A stretch of 30,376 nt of DNA from a virus. Positions 23,101-29,950 of the stretch are shown piece by piece; the stretch's first letter is position 1; each line of letters starts with the position of its first letter. The notes below the pieces were generated by a model. That model made no database searches and was not told the origin of the DNA. It saw only the letters and a program-made list of their open reading frames with translations. The stretch spans positions 1-30,376 of IMG/VR virus record IMGVR_UViG_3300028581_000167. The stretch is one strand, 5' to 3'. A program made the translations under genes and the position numbers.

Positions 23101-23501
23101 CAGCAGCACCTTTGGGTCCGATTGCTGGTCCAATAGTCGGTGCTGCCCTCGCTGCTATAATCACTACATCGACTGCGAAAGCCGTAAACCAAATTAGACA
23201 GACAAGATTTGCGGGTGCAAAATATGAAACTTCGGTTCAGCCACAAAGTGCGAACCTCAACCCAGGTGGTTTTGGTGGAGGTGGTAGCAGCGCTGGAAAT
23301 CTTGGTGGAGGTGGATTACCAGATGGTGGTGGTTTTACAGGTTTTAACACTCAAAATTTAGGAACACCTGGATCAAATGGAACCACTGCTGGTCAATCTG
23401 GTGGTCAATCTGGTATACAAAAAGTAGTTGTTTTAGAAAGCGACATCACCGAGGTTCAAAGGCGAGTTAGAGTTCTGGAAAGCCAATCGACTTTCTCATA
23501 A
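20130..23501 (+). CDS. Tail tape measure protein
   Basis: A 1123-residue protein with the usual tape measure build. The first 60 residues are typical (VNGVEQTVSTMAELEKALEL). Helices fill the next 200. A hydrophobic part lies at about 265-295 (RAIPILAIAAGIALLTAALI), and coiled coil rich in Lys, Glu, Gln and Leu spans about 300-960. A second hydrophobic region at about 985-1015 (PIAGPIVGAALAAIITTSTA) precedes a Gly-rich stretch and a last helix. It sets tail length and leaves the tail during DNA entry. At 1.5 A per residue a helical protein this size would give a tail of about 170 nm at most. The chaperone that should coat it is encoded 8 kb upstream. Confidence 0.9.
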   Translation: MADFILNVKVNGVEQTVSTMAELEKALELTNAELSGLEVGSREFKSLTTQANNLDKVIVALKDDTSGFNDNVKKTTQSTQKLGQTISQTADAATELGKAPTGELGKNVETATKSATSLRAQLKKTIIELQNLEPGSARFQELSLRAGQLKDEIADTNAIVGNLAGNTTERLGNSLNLAFSTGLQGLSALKDGLTGLGVEIPALDSAISGLQTALGFAALIQFAGSLPDIFTNLRNGFGSLIKPIRNYILGLSATTAATEGAAVATTTLGVAQRAIPILAIAAGIALLTAALIDYFQASQQASKEEEQRAKRQEEETQNREQLLEQLASESQEFTSLVFRLKQTNAQSKTRSNLISEINGKYGTTIANIKDENKFQEVLNGTIKDFITLKLTEFKLKSNKKEQDKLIRSLAESQMLLNQAQSDEIKNRQQNNEIAEGDAIRAAVFKISTDNTTKALSYKVKEQQKLIDQEKELINKLFPQRKKADGERTGGINKEAENLQKLNDILDKYTTDAVNSSLELDRQRITASNGEINRLNFELALKLDASQKEFDEDVKKVNGLIKNAEKRKEFIEKISLEQAKIELNIVKKNILDIEKLREKELGDIEQLYKDEILAREVLQKEIIFGNNNTNDLILESDRQRLQSELSLTEAQISDLNVFEIQKLSELNSKKEGLKKELDDILFKLEKERIQTETKLLNDEQLKRIDDLKLFNLDYQSILDGRKDIQIELDKEATDVLLKEQDERFAALNLALQKQADLEKVSAGIEIKNATDRANKIKEIDDKLKVDLVINETKANEERINLQDKLNQLLAQKNENLQTTLQNIDEDGKKKLEIAQNEFDANLLDNAEQTAGEQLSIFIDASIKVIEEFVGLANTVTSAISDIISTNQAARDEELTQIENDNIRRTNTINQNYNDELKSLQNRYNGGLISQDQYNQASTNLEQQRTGLIDGLGEELTKKQGEFAQKAFEEDKKLKIAQTIISGLRGAIDAYTSAAPLGPIAGPIVGAALAAIITTSTAKAVNQIRQTRFAGAKYETSVQPQSANLNPGGFGGGGSSAGNLGGGGLPDGGGFTGFNTQNLGTPGSNGTTAGQSGGQSGIQKVVVLESDITEVQRRVRVLESQSTFS

Positions 23502-23535
23502 AACAAAAATAAAGATTTTACATATATAGTGATAT

Positions 23536-24624
23536 ATGAATACCATTCCTATATTTGATATAAAATTGACTGGCGAAGAACAAGGCGTTGATATGATTTC
23601 ACTTGTCGACGAACCCGCAATCGGTGTAAACTGGATAGCACTTAAAAAACAAAAAGTCGAGAATGTTAAAATCCAGTTCAAAGCAGATGGTGATAAAAAA
23701 ATGCTATATGGTCCATTTTTAATCCCAAATAAATTAATTTATAGAAAAGATGATAAAATCGGTGAATATTTTGTAAGATTTACAAAAGAAGACATCGAGA
23801 TGATACAATTGAAATTTAATTCAGATCTGAACTCAAAAAATATAAATTTCCAACATCAAGAAGGCAGTAAAGTCGAAGCATTCGTTTCAGAAAACTGGAT
23901 TATAGATGGTGAATATGATAAATCAAAAAACTTTGGATTTGATTTACCAGAGGGAACTTGGTTCGGTGGTGTAAAAATAAATGATGATGAATTTTGGAAA
24001 TCACAAGTTAAAAGTGGCGATGTCCGTGGGTTTTCAGTTGAAATTAAAGCCGATATGGAACTGGCGCTTAAAAAAAATAAAATAAATTATATGAAAATGA
24101 AGTTTAACAAATATCCACTCGCTGATGGTAAAACCATAGTATATTGTGAGAGTGAATTGGAAATCGGTGGAAAAGTTTATGTTGATGAAACAATGGAAAC
24201 ACCCGCACCAGATGGTGAACATACTTTTGAAGATGGTCGTAAAATCGTTGTTGAAAGTGGAATAGTAAAAGAAATCATTGAGGTTGTAGAAGAACTTGGA
24301 TATGGTGGTAAAAAAGAAGATGATGAGGATAAAATGGCTATCGACCCAAACACTGGTATAGATTTACCAACCACTTTAACACCAGAAGATGTTAGTATGA
24401 TGATTGATAACAGATTTGGTGAATTAATGGAAGAACTGACAAAAATGAAAATTAAAATCGAAGAAATTTCTGGCGAACAAGTTAATTTCAAAAAAGAAGT
24501 TAAAGAAAAATTCAAAATGACGCCGTCTGAAACATCAATCAAAAAAGATGTTCAAAAAACAAAAGTCAATGACAAGTTTGCTGAAATGGAAGCACGAGTT
24601 AAAGCCTTCGCAAAAGTCAAATAA
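23536..24624 (+). CDS. XkdF-like prohead protease with fused scaffold domain
   Basis: A 362-residue protein. Residues 1-175 match the XkdF-like prohead protease type: KLTGEEQGVDMISLVDEPAI (10-29), a central NINFQHQ with His107 and VRGFSVE with Ser167 as the likely catalytic pair. Residues about 186-362 look like a scaffold: a small beta part (PDGEHTFEDGRKIVVESG), then an acidic linker and a coiled coil (about 285-330, MIDNRFGELMEELTKMKIKI) ending in a basic tail. The protease shapes the prohead and is expected to remove the scaffold. It directly precedes the capsid gene. An in-frame start at 24091 probably makes the scaffold alone. Confidence 0.85.
   Translation: MNTIPIFDIKLTGEEQGVDMISLVDEPAIGVNWIALKKQKVENVKIQFKADGDKKMLYGPFLIPNKLIYRKDDKIGEYFVRFTKEDIEMIQLKFNSDLNSKNINFQHQEGSKVEAFVSENWIIDGEYDKSKNFGFDLPEGTWFGGVKINDDEFWKSQVKSGDVRGFSVEIKADMELALKKNKINYMKMKFNKYPLADGKTIVYCESELEIGGKVYVDETMETPAPDGEHTFEDGRKIVVESGIVKEIIEVVEELGYGGKKEDDEDKMAIDPNTGIDLPTTLTPEDVSMMIDNRFGELMEELTKMKIKIEEISGEQVNFKKEVKEKFKMTPSETSIKKDVQKTKVNDKFAEMEARVKAFAKVK
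24091..24624 (+). CDS. Nested in-frame scaffold protein (predicted internal start)
   Basis: At codon 186 of the protease gene lies ATG 24091, preceded by an A/T-rich run (TAAAATAAATTAT) very like the leaders of the 1210 and 12039 genes. From it a 177-residue protein (MKMKFNKYPLADGKT...) would be made that lacks the protease part and keeps the beta and coiled-coil scaffold parts. This is the arrangement of lambda C/Nu3. The start is predicted from the leader and domain boundary only. Confidence 0.5.
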   Translation: MKMKFNKYPLADGKTIVYCESELEIGGKVYVDETMETPAPDGEHTFEDGRKIVVESGIVKEIIEVVEELGYGGKKEDDEDKMAIDPNTGIDLPTTLTPEDVSMMIDNRFGELMEELTKMKIKIEEISGEQVNFKKEVKEKFKMTPSETSIKKDVQKTKVNDKFAEMEARVKAFAKVK

Positions 24625-24681
24625 AAAACAAAAAAACAACTTTCAGTATATAAAGAAAGAACAAAAAAAAATTAAATTAAA

Positions 24682-25587
24682 ATGGCATTAGTTGATAATA
24701 CTACTTTTTATGGTAAAGACGCAGAAGGTTTCTTCAAGAAAGTCCTTACCACAGGTGTTGCTAAATCGGAATTGACATTAATTCCAAATGTTAAGTCAAA
24801 AATCAAGTTGGCATACTCTGACTTAGGAAACATCCTACAATCCGATGACTGTTCGTTTTCAGCGACAGGTGAAGGAACATTAAACCAAAAAACTCTTGAA
24901 GTTTGTGATTTGAAAGTAAATCTTGAATATTGCGCTACAACATTCGAGGCAAATTATTTATCACTTCAATTAAGAGCAGGTTCAAACTCTGAGGAAGTGA
25001 TGCCGAATTCATACGCAGAGTTCGTTGTTGATTATGTTGCTGAAAAAGTAGCATCTGATTTAGAAATCACACTTTTCAAAGGTGATACAGGAACATCATC
25101 ATATCCACTTAATTTGTGTGATGGATTGGTTAAAAAATTATTGGCTGATGGTGATGTAATCGATATTTCTGCAACAGCATCTACAATCACATCTACAAAT
25201 GTTGTAGGTGAGTTAAACAGATTGTTAGAAGCAGTTCCAGCAGAAGTTAGAAACCAACCTAACTTCAAAATCTTTGTTTCTCAAGCAATCGCTTTCTCAT
25301 ACAAACAAGCACAAGCGGCTACAACTGGTGGTTTATTCCTTGTTGGTGATAAAGAATTGAACTATCTTGGATACAGATTAATTCCAACCTCTGGTTTGGC
25401 AACAAAACAAATGATAGCGTTTAACTCTGAAAAGGTGTTTTTCTTAACAGATTTGACATCTGATTGGGACGAAGTCCTTTTAATCCCACAAAGACAAATC
25501 TCTGGTGCAAGAACTGAAAGATTTGTGACATCATTGAAATTTGGTGTTGATTATCTATATGGTGCTGAAATCGTTCTTTATTCATAA
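24682..25587 (+). CDS. Major capsid protein
   Basis: A 301-residue protein beginning MALVDNTTFYGKDAEGFFKK. It has the length, mixed strand/helix pattern and position of a tailed-phage capsid protein: directly after the protease/scaffold gene and followed by a tube-like gene. The middle shows a long helix (PNSYAEFVVDYVAEKVASDL) that could be the HK97-fold spine helix. The end (RFVTSLKFGVDYLYGAEIVL) is typical of Bacteroidetes phage capsid proteins. The 57-base leader and the terminator after the next gene suggest this pair is expressed strongly. Fold is inferred. Confidence 0.85.
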   Translation: MALVDNTTFYGKDAEGFFKKVLTTGVAKSELTLIPNVKSKIKLAYSDLGNILQSDDCSFSATGEGTLNQKTLEVCDLKVNLEYCATTFEANYLSLQLRAGSNSEEVMPNSYAEFVVDYVAEKVASDLEITLFKGDTGTSSYPLNLCDGLVKKLLADGDVIDISATASTITSTNVVGELNRLLEAVPAEVRNQPNFKIFVSQAIAFSYKQAQAATTGGLFLVGDKELNYLGYRLIPTSGLATKQMIAFNSEKVFFLTDLTSDWDEVLLIPQRQISGARTERFVTSLKFGVDYLYGAEIVLYS

Positions 25588-25607
25588 TAAAAAAAAATTA
25601 AAAAAAT

Positions 25608-26120
25608 ATGGCTTGTGTAAGTTTTTCAGGTGGAATTTCTTTGAATTGTGAAAACAATATCGGGGGTCTCACCAAATTATATCTAACAGATTATGACAAC
25701 ATCATTTCATTCACTGAAGCTGGTGGAACAGTATCATCAATCACGATGGCAACTGCGTCAAAATTCTATGAGTTTGAGTTCAACAGAAATTCAGCAACAT
25801 ATCAAGAAGACTTGGTTAAATCAATCGAGGCTGGTTCAGCACTTTTTGAACAAACAATCACCGTGACTATTCCTCGCAGAGATGTCCAAAAAAGAAATAC
25901 TTTGGCACTTTTAACACAACGAGATTTAGCAGCAATTGTAAAAGACAGCAACGGGTTTTACTGGTATCCAGGGGCTCAAGAAGGTGTATATCTACTTGAA
26001 AGCACCTCTACATCAGGAACAACCAAAGCGGATGGTTCAAATTATGTAATCACATTAAGAGGTGAAGAGATCGAAAGAGCACCAGGTGTTTCCTCATCAA
26101 TCATCGCTGGTTTATTGTAA
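25608..26120 (+). CDS. Tail tube-like structural protein
   Basis: A 170-residue beta-rich protein beginning MACVSFSGGISLNCENNIGG. The centre, TITVTIPRRDVQKRNTLALL followed by TQRDLAAIVKDSNGFYWYPG, is a pattern I associate with tail tube or similar structural proteins of Bacteroidetes phages. Its end is Ser/Ile-rich. It is 20 bases after the capsid gene and followed by a strong terminator, so it should be made in amounts like the capsid protein, as a tube subunit would be. A capsid decoration protein is the alternative. Confidence 0.55.
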   Translation: MACVSFSGGISLNCENNIGGLTKLYLTDYDNIISFTEAGGTVSSITMATASKFYEFEFNRNSATYQEDLVKSIEAGSALFEQTITVTIPRRDVQKRNTLALLTQRDLAAIVKDSNGFYWYPGAQEGVYLLESTSTSGTTKADGSNYVITLRGEEIERAPGVSSSIIAGLL

Positions 26121-26140
26121 TCGTAAATCGTAAATCTATA

Positions 26141-26174
26141 AAAAAACCCACTTTAATTTTAAGGTGGGTTTTTT
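26141..26174 (+). terminator. Intrinsic terminator after the capsid/tube genes
   Basis: A 14-bp stem pairs 26141-26154 with 26161-26174 (AAAAAACCCAC against GTGGGTTTTTT, with one wobble above it), closing the 6-base loop AATTTT. T residues end the plus strand and A residues lead it, so it can work in both directions. It splits the late block between the 25608 and 26234 genes. Confidence 0.9.
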
Positions 26175-26233
26175 CGTTTAACAAACAAACAGATTTAATT
26201 ATCATATATAAAATATACAATAAAGTTTAAAAA

Positions 26234-26593
26234 ATGACTATAATTTTTACACCTGGTATCACACAATCTGTTTGGTTAAGTTTTAAGGACGAAGCACCTA
26301 TTGGTTGGACTGGTAGTTGGACTTTTTTATTAACAAATGACATCACAGGAGCGACTAAATCAGCGACACTATCTGATTTACAACCCCAAAATAAATGGAC
26401 AAAGTTTGATATCAAAGTTGGAACACCCGAAGTTCTCAATAGTGGAGTTTGGAATTTACAATCTGGTATGTGGTCTTGGACTGGCTATGCTGGTTCAACA
26501 AAATTGCAGAGTGGTAAAATTATGGTTGAAGATGCGGCTACTTGGAGCACCATAGTCAGGGCATCAAAAAATACTGGTGCTTTAAGAAGATAA
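26234..26593 (+). CDS. Small structural-type protein, function unknown
   Basis: A 119-residue beta-rich protein beginning MTIIFTPGITQSVWLSFKDE. Alternating strands with many Trp (GWTGSWTF, SGMWSWTGYAG) suggest an immunoglobulin-like or small decoration fold. It follows the terminator and an AT-rich leader with no evident TTTG/TAnnTTTG promoter, and stops 3 bases before the portal gene. Head decoration or head-tail joining are possible roles; no family is recognised. Confidence 0.55.
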   Translation: MTIIFTPGITQSVWLSFKDEAPIGWTGSWTFLLTNDITGATKSATLSDLQPQNKWTKFDIKVGTPEVLNSGVWNLQSGMWSWTGYAGSTKLQSGKIMVEDAATWSTIVRASKNTGALRR

Positions 26594-26596
26594 TGT

Positions 26597-27793
26597 ATGA
26601 CTATATTTGATTTTGTTTTTAATAGACAAAAAGAGGTTTTAGAACCAAAAAAAGAAAACGATGGGGGTTCGTTCGTTGATAATTTTAGGAATATCAATAT
26701 AGAACTACCAATGCCGAAAGAACATCGAGGATTTGACTGGGTGCTCTGGGGTCAAAACAATTCATTTCCACTCGACTTGTTGGAATATAAAAATGGTTCA
26801 GCAACTCATAATTCAATCATAGAGGGTAAAACACAATTGATATCAGGACTTGGATTTATATTTGGTGGTAGTCGAGAAATGACACAACAGTGGATTATAG
26901 ACAACTGGAAATTAATCCCATTTTGGAGAAAACTTGATGGTGTGTGGAAAAATGTAAATCGAGATTTTCAAACTTTTGGATATGGAACTTTCGAGGTGAT
27001 TTATTCTATGGACCATACAAGAATTTTAGATATAAACTGGGTTGATGCTTGTCGATTAGCACCTGGAAAAAAAGATGAACCTTGGATGGAACCAGACCAT
27101 TATTATTATTCTGAAGATTGGTCTAACACCAGAAAATATCCACCTCGTAAAATTGACGCTTTTAACCCAAATAATGAAAGTGGTAGACAACTTGTTTTTA
27201 TTAAAGGTTCAGAAAACAATATGGAATATTTTTCACTACCAACATATTATTCAGCATTAAAATGGATTAAAGCCGATATGTTAATGGCAGATTATAACTT
27301 GGCTGCTATTAACAATGGATTTTCACCATCAATCGTTTTCAAGTTCTATAAAAAACCAACACCTGATGAAAGAAGACAAAACGCAGAAGCCATCAAACAA
27401 CAACATGGTGGACCCAAAAACGCTGGAAAGGCAATTATTCTATACGCAGATGGAAAAGAACTTGCTCCTGATGTTGATACGCTTGATGCTACAAACATAG
27501 ACCAAAGATTGCTACAAGTTTCAGAACAAATCACACAACAAATTATCACCGCGCATAGATGCCATCCACAACTTGTTGGAATTCAAACACCAGGAAAACT
27601 TGGATATTCAAGTGAATTATTTCAGTCGTGGGAAATCTTTGATAAAATGGTGATTAAACCAGAAAGAAAAGTCGTGTTAGACGCATTTAAATCAGTTCTG
27701 GTATACAATGGTATAACACAATGTGATATAGAGGAACTGACACCTATAAAAATCGATGAGGCAACACCTCAACAAAATCAACCACAAATATAA
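26597..27793 (+). CDS. Portal protein
   Basis: A 398-residue protein beginning MTIFDFVFNRQKEVLEPKKE. Portal features by order: a disordered N-terminus, the wing and stem start (FPLDLLEYKNGSATHNSIIE), QTFGYGTFEVIYSMDHTRIL (about 121-140), a DPTNIDxRL-like stem-helix part (DVDTLDATNIDQRL) and the clip/crown with HRCHPQLVGIQTPGKLGYSS. It forms the ring through which DNA enters and to which terminase docks. It is encoded after the capsid and tube-like genes, not between terminase and protease as usual. Assignment is quite sure. Confidence 0.9.
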   Translation: MTIFDFVFNRQKEVLEPKKENDGGSFVDNFRNINIELPMPKEHRGFDWVLWGQNNSFPLDLLEYKNGSATHNSIIEGKTQLISGLGFIFGGSREMTQQWIIDNWKLIPFWRKLDGVWKNVNRDFQTFGYGTFEVIYSMDHTRILDINWVDACRLAPGKKDEPWMEPDHYYYSEDWSNTRKYPPRKIDAFNPNNESGRQLVFIKGSENNMEYFSLPTYYSALKWIKADMLMADYNLAAINNGFSPSIVFKFYKKPTPDERRQNAEAIKQQHGGPKNAGKAIILYADGKELAPDVDTLDATNIDQRLLQVSEQITQQIITAHRCHPQLVGIQTPGKLGYSSELFQSWEIFDKMVIKPERKVVLDAFKSVLVYNGITQCDIEELTPIKIDEATPQQNQPQI

Positions 27794-27798
27794 AAACG

Positions 27799-28380
27799 AT
27801 GGCAGCAACTTTTTCATATCTTTTTATTGACGACCAATACCTGAGAGACAACTCACCTCTTGGAAAAAATGTAGATGTAGATTTAATATATCCATTCGTC
27901 AAACAAGCACAGGATATTCACATTCAAGATGTTCTTGGAACACCACTTTATGTTGACCTTGAATATCGACTTTATATCGGAACAACATATTCAACACCAT
28001 ACTTTACAAGTTTTGAAATTGACTTGATTGAGATATCAGCGAAAGCACTCGCATACTGGACTTGTTATTTAGCACTTCCACACTTGGCTTTTCAAATTAG
28101 AAATCTTGGTCTTGGTCAAGCAACTTCAACTGATACGAATTCATCGAGTTTAGAGGAACTAAAATATATCAGACACGAAATGCAAAATCTTGGTGATTTT
28201 TGGAACCAACGGATTGTAAACTTTATTTGTGCGAACAATGAACACCTTCCACTTTACAGCGCAGCGTCTGATGACTTGTATCCAAACATCGTGGCTTGGG
28301 ACAGTGATATTTATATCGAAGACACATATCGCGATTTAACACTTGAAGAAATCAAATTCTTGAAAAAATATATCTCATAA
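27799..28380 (+). CDS. Head-tail adaptor-like protein (DUF6712 type)
   Basis: A 193-residue protein beginning MAATFSYLFIDDQYLRDNSP. Helical N-terminal part (VDLIYPFVKQAQDIHIQDVL, then GTPLYVDLEYRLY) and a second helix set (EIDLIEISAKALAYWTCYLA) fit the adaptor proteins that follow portal genes in Bacteroidetes phages, known to me as DUF6712-like. The C-terminal part is beta and acidic. It starts 5 bases after the portal gene, and head-tail connection is the likely role. Confidence 0.65.
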   Translation: MAATFSYLFIDDQYLRDNSPLGKNVDVDLIYPFVKQAQDIHIQDVLGTPLYVDLEYRLYIGTTYSTPYFTSFEIDLIEISAKALAYWTCYLALPHLAFQIRNLGLGQATSTDTNSSSLEELKYIRHEMQNLGDFWNQRIVNFICANNEHLPLYSAASDDLYPNIVAWDSDIYIEDTYRDLTLEEIKFLKKYIS

Positions 28381-28383
28381 AAA

Positions 28384-28641
28384 ATGGAACTGGATTTAAT
28401 TAAAATTGCCCTCGGTCTTGCAATCGCCATAATCGGTTGGTTTTTGAATGCCACTATGGAAGACCTAAAACAAGTAAAACAAATGTCGTTTGAAAACAAA
28501 TCTGGACTTGATTTAATCAAAAATGATTATCAAAATAAAATCGACCACATCACCGAAAAGTTCGACGAATTGAAACAAACTATGAATGATTTGATAAAAG
28601 AAATAAAAGAACTCAATAAATCTTGGCACAAAAAAGATTAA
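28384..28641 (+). CDS. Membrane-anchored coiled-coil protein
   Basis: An 85-residue protein with one N-terminal hydrophobic segment (about residues 5-24, KIALGLAIAIIGWFLNAT) and a long charged helix (26-85, KQVKQMSFENKSGLDLIKND ... ELKQTMNDLIKEIKELNKSW), a strong coiled coil. The shape is that of a spanin-like or holin-associated lysis protein, or of a small phage membrane anchor. It lies 3 bases after the adaptor gene and its last 19 bases overlap the next gene. Lysis is possible, but no spanin partner with a lipobox is seen. Confidence 0.6.
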   Translation: MELDLIKIALGLAIAIIGWFLNATMEDLKQVKQMSFENKSGLDLIKNDYQNKIDHITEKFDELKQTMNDLIKEIKELNKSWHKKD

Positions 28642-29198
28642 TATCAAAAGTAAATCCATTTTCTGGTGTCAGAGCCGTGATAAATGGAACTCAATCAGGT
28701 CAAATTCAAACTTGGTATAGTGAAGGGCGAGGTGATAGATTTTATGTAAATGAAATCACGGCAACTGCTTCACCAGTTCTTGAAAGTGCGACTTTTATAT
28801 CATATTTGAGTTTTACAATGTCTGGTTCAACTACAGCGAAGTTTGATTTAATTCCAATGTCGACAGGTGAAAGTGCTTTTATTGAAACTATAATTTATGG
28901 TCAAAATTCAGGTGCTACTGCTGGATATTGTGAAAGGTTTTTTGGTGCTTGGAGACATTCTGGTTCTGCTTTAACACTTGTAGGTGGAACTGTCAGTTCA
29001 ACAAAATTAACAGATTTTACAACAGTTGGAACTCAATGGTCTACCACTGGAACACAATCAATCAATTTTACAATCACGGGTCAAACTGGTCAGTTAATCG
29101 ACTTTGATGTTCATATCAGATATACAAAAGGCACACATTTAATTTTGACTGGTGGTGGTGGCGGTGGTTCAATATCACCGATATATCCAACGAGTTAA
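28623..29198 (+). CDS. Beta-rich structural protein (TTG start)
   Basis: A 191-residue protein starting at TTG (MAQKRLISKVNPFSGVRAVI); no ATG lies nearby, and the start overlaps the coiled-coil gene by 19 bases. It is beta-rich (FYVNEITATASPVLESATFI) with a Gly-rich end (LTGGGGGGSISPIYPTS). No family is recognised. The place among late genes and the composition suggest a virion surface protein. Its Gly tail resembles those of the 1-1194 and 12521 proteins. Confidence 0.6.
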   Translation: MAQKRLISKVNPFSGVRAVINGTQSGQIQTWYSEGRGDRFYVNEITATASPVLESATFISYLSFTMSGSTTAKFDLIPMSTGESAFIETIIYGQNSGATAGYCERFFGAWRHSGSALTLVGGTVSSTKLTDFTTVGTQWSTTGTQSINFTITGQTGQLIDFDVHIRYTKGTHLILTGGGGGGSISPIYPTS

Positions 29199-29233
29199 AA
29201 AAAACAGAAGTGAACTTTTAGAATATATAAAGT

Positions 29234-29416
29234 ATGATTAAAAAGACAGCAAAAATTCAACAACAAAAAAGTCAAATCGACTGGGCTGTTATTCAAAAAA
29301 GAATGATGGTGATGAAGTTCCTACCAGGATATTTTTCAGGTAAAAACTGGATTTTGGATAATGGATTTTGGAATGATTTGAAACTCTGGGTTGATGACGC
29401 TGTCTGGAAGGATTAA
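29234..29416 (+). CDS. Small Trp-rich protein, function unknown
   Basis: A 60-residue protein beginning MIKKTAKIQQQKSQIDWAVI. The N-terminus is basic and helical. The C-terminal half has many Trp and aromatic residues (KNWILDNGFWNDLKLWVDDA). No family is recognised. It lies alone between the 28623 gene and the fibre-like gene at 29440 in the late block. It could be a small virion or assembly protein; it may also be a chance frame, though its length and direction favour a gene. Confidence 0.45.
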   Translation: MIKKTAKIQQQKSQIDWAVIQKRMMVMKFLPGYFSGKNWILDNGFWNDLKLWVDDAVWKD

Positions 29417-29439
29417 TTTGAAAAAACAAAATATAATAT

Positions 29440-29949
29440 ATGCCAACACCATATACATTAATTAACAATGGAGATACTGGTCTTTCAGCCAGAACGACCA
29501 TAAACTCACTTTTCACAGATATAAACAATGGTCTTTATATTGGACCGACGGGTGCTGCTGGGACGAGTGGTTCATCAGGCACATCAGGAACACAAAGTGG
29601 TTGTTTAGGCATCACAATCGATGGTGGTGGGTCTGTTATCACAACTGGTTTGAAAGGATATTTACTCGTTCCATATGACTGCGAAATTGATTGTTGGGGT
29701 GTCATAGCCGACCAATCAGGCTCAATAGTTGTTGATGTTTGGAAAGCCGCACAACCAACTATACCAACGGTCGCAAACACAATCACTGGCACAGAAAAAC
29801 CAACTTTATCATCAAGTCAAATCGCAGTAGATGTTAATTTAACAACTTGGGCGACAAGTTTATTATTCGGTGATATATTGGCTTTCAATGTTGATAGTGC
29901 TTCAACATTAACAAGAGCAACTATACAAATAAAAACGATTAAATCTTAA
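29440..29949 (+). CDS. Fibre-like protein with collagen-style Gly linker
   Basis: A 169-residue protein. Residues 1-35 are an anchor-like beta part (MPTPYTLINNGDTGLSARTT), residues 36-56 a Gly/Ser/Thr linker (GPTGAAGTSGSSGTSGTQSG), and the rest a beta domain with a YDCEIDCWGVIAD segment and a C-terminal IQIKTIKS. The linker is like that of the 12521 gene (SSGTNGSSGT). It sits one base before the gene that starts at 29951, the large fibre-like protein. A receptor-binding or decoration role is likely by context. Confidence 0.6.
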   Translation: MPTPYTLINNGDTGLSARTTINSLFTDINNGLYIGPTGAAGTSGSSGTSGTQSGCLGITIDGGGSVITTGLKGYLLVPYDCEIDCWGVIADQSGSIVVDVWKAAQPTIPTVANTITGTEKPTLSSSQIAVDVNLTTWATSLLFGDILAFNVDSASTLTRATIQIKTIKS

Positions 29950-29950
29950 T

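Noticed and set aside
24637-29232. Shared AACTTTYAG...TATATAAAG word before 24682 and before 29234 as a phage late promoter
   Set aside because: At 29234 it ends one base before the ATG, leaving no room for a leader, and related TATATAAA words are common in AT-rich gaps here (for example 6142 and 26204), so two matches are not enough.
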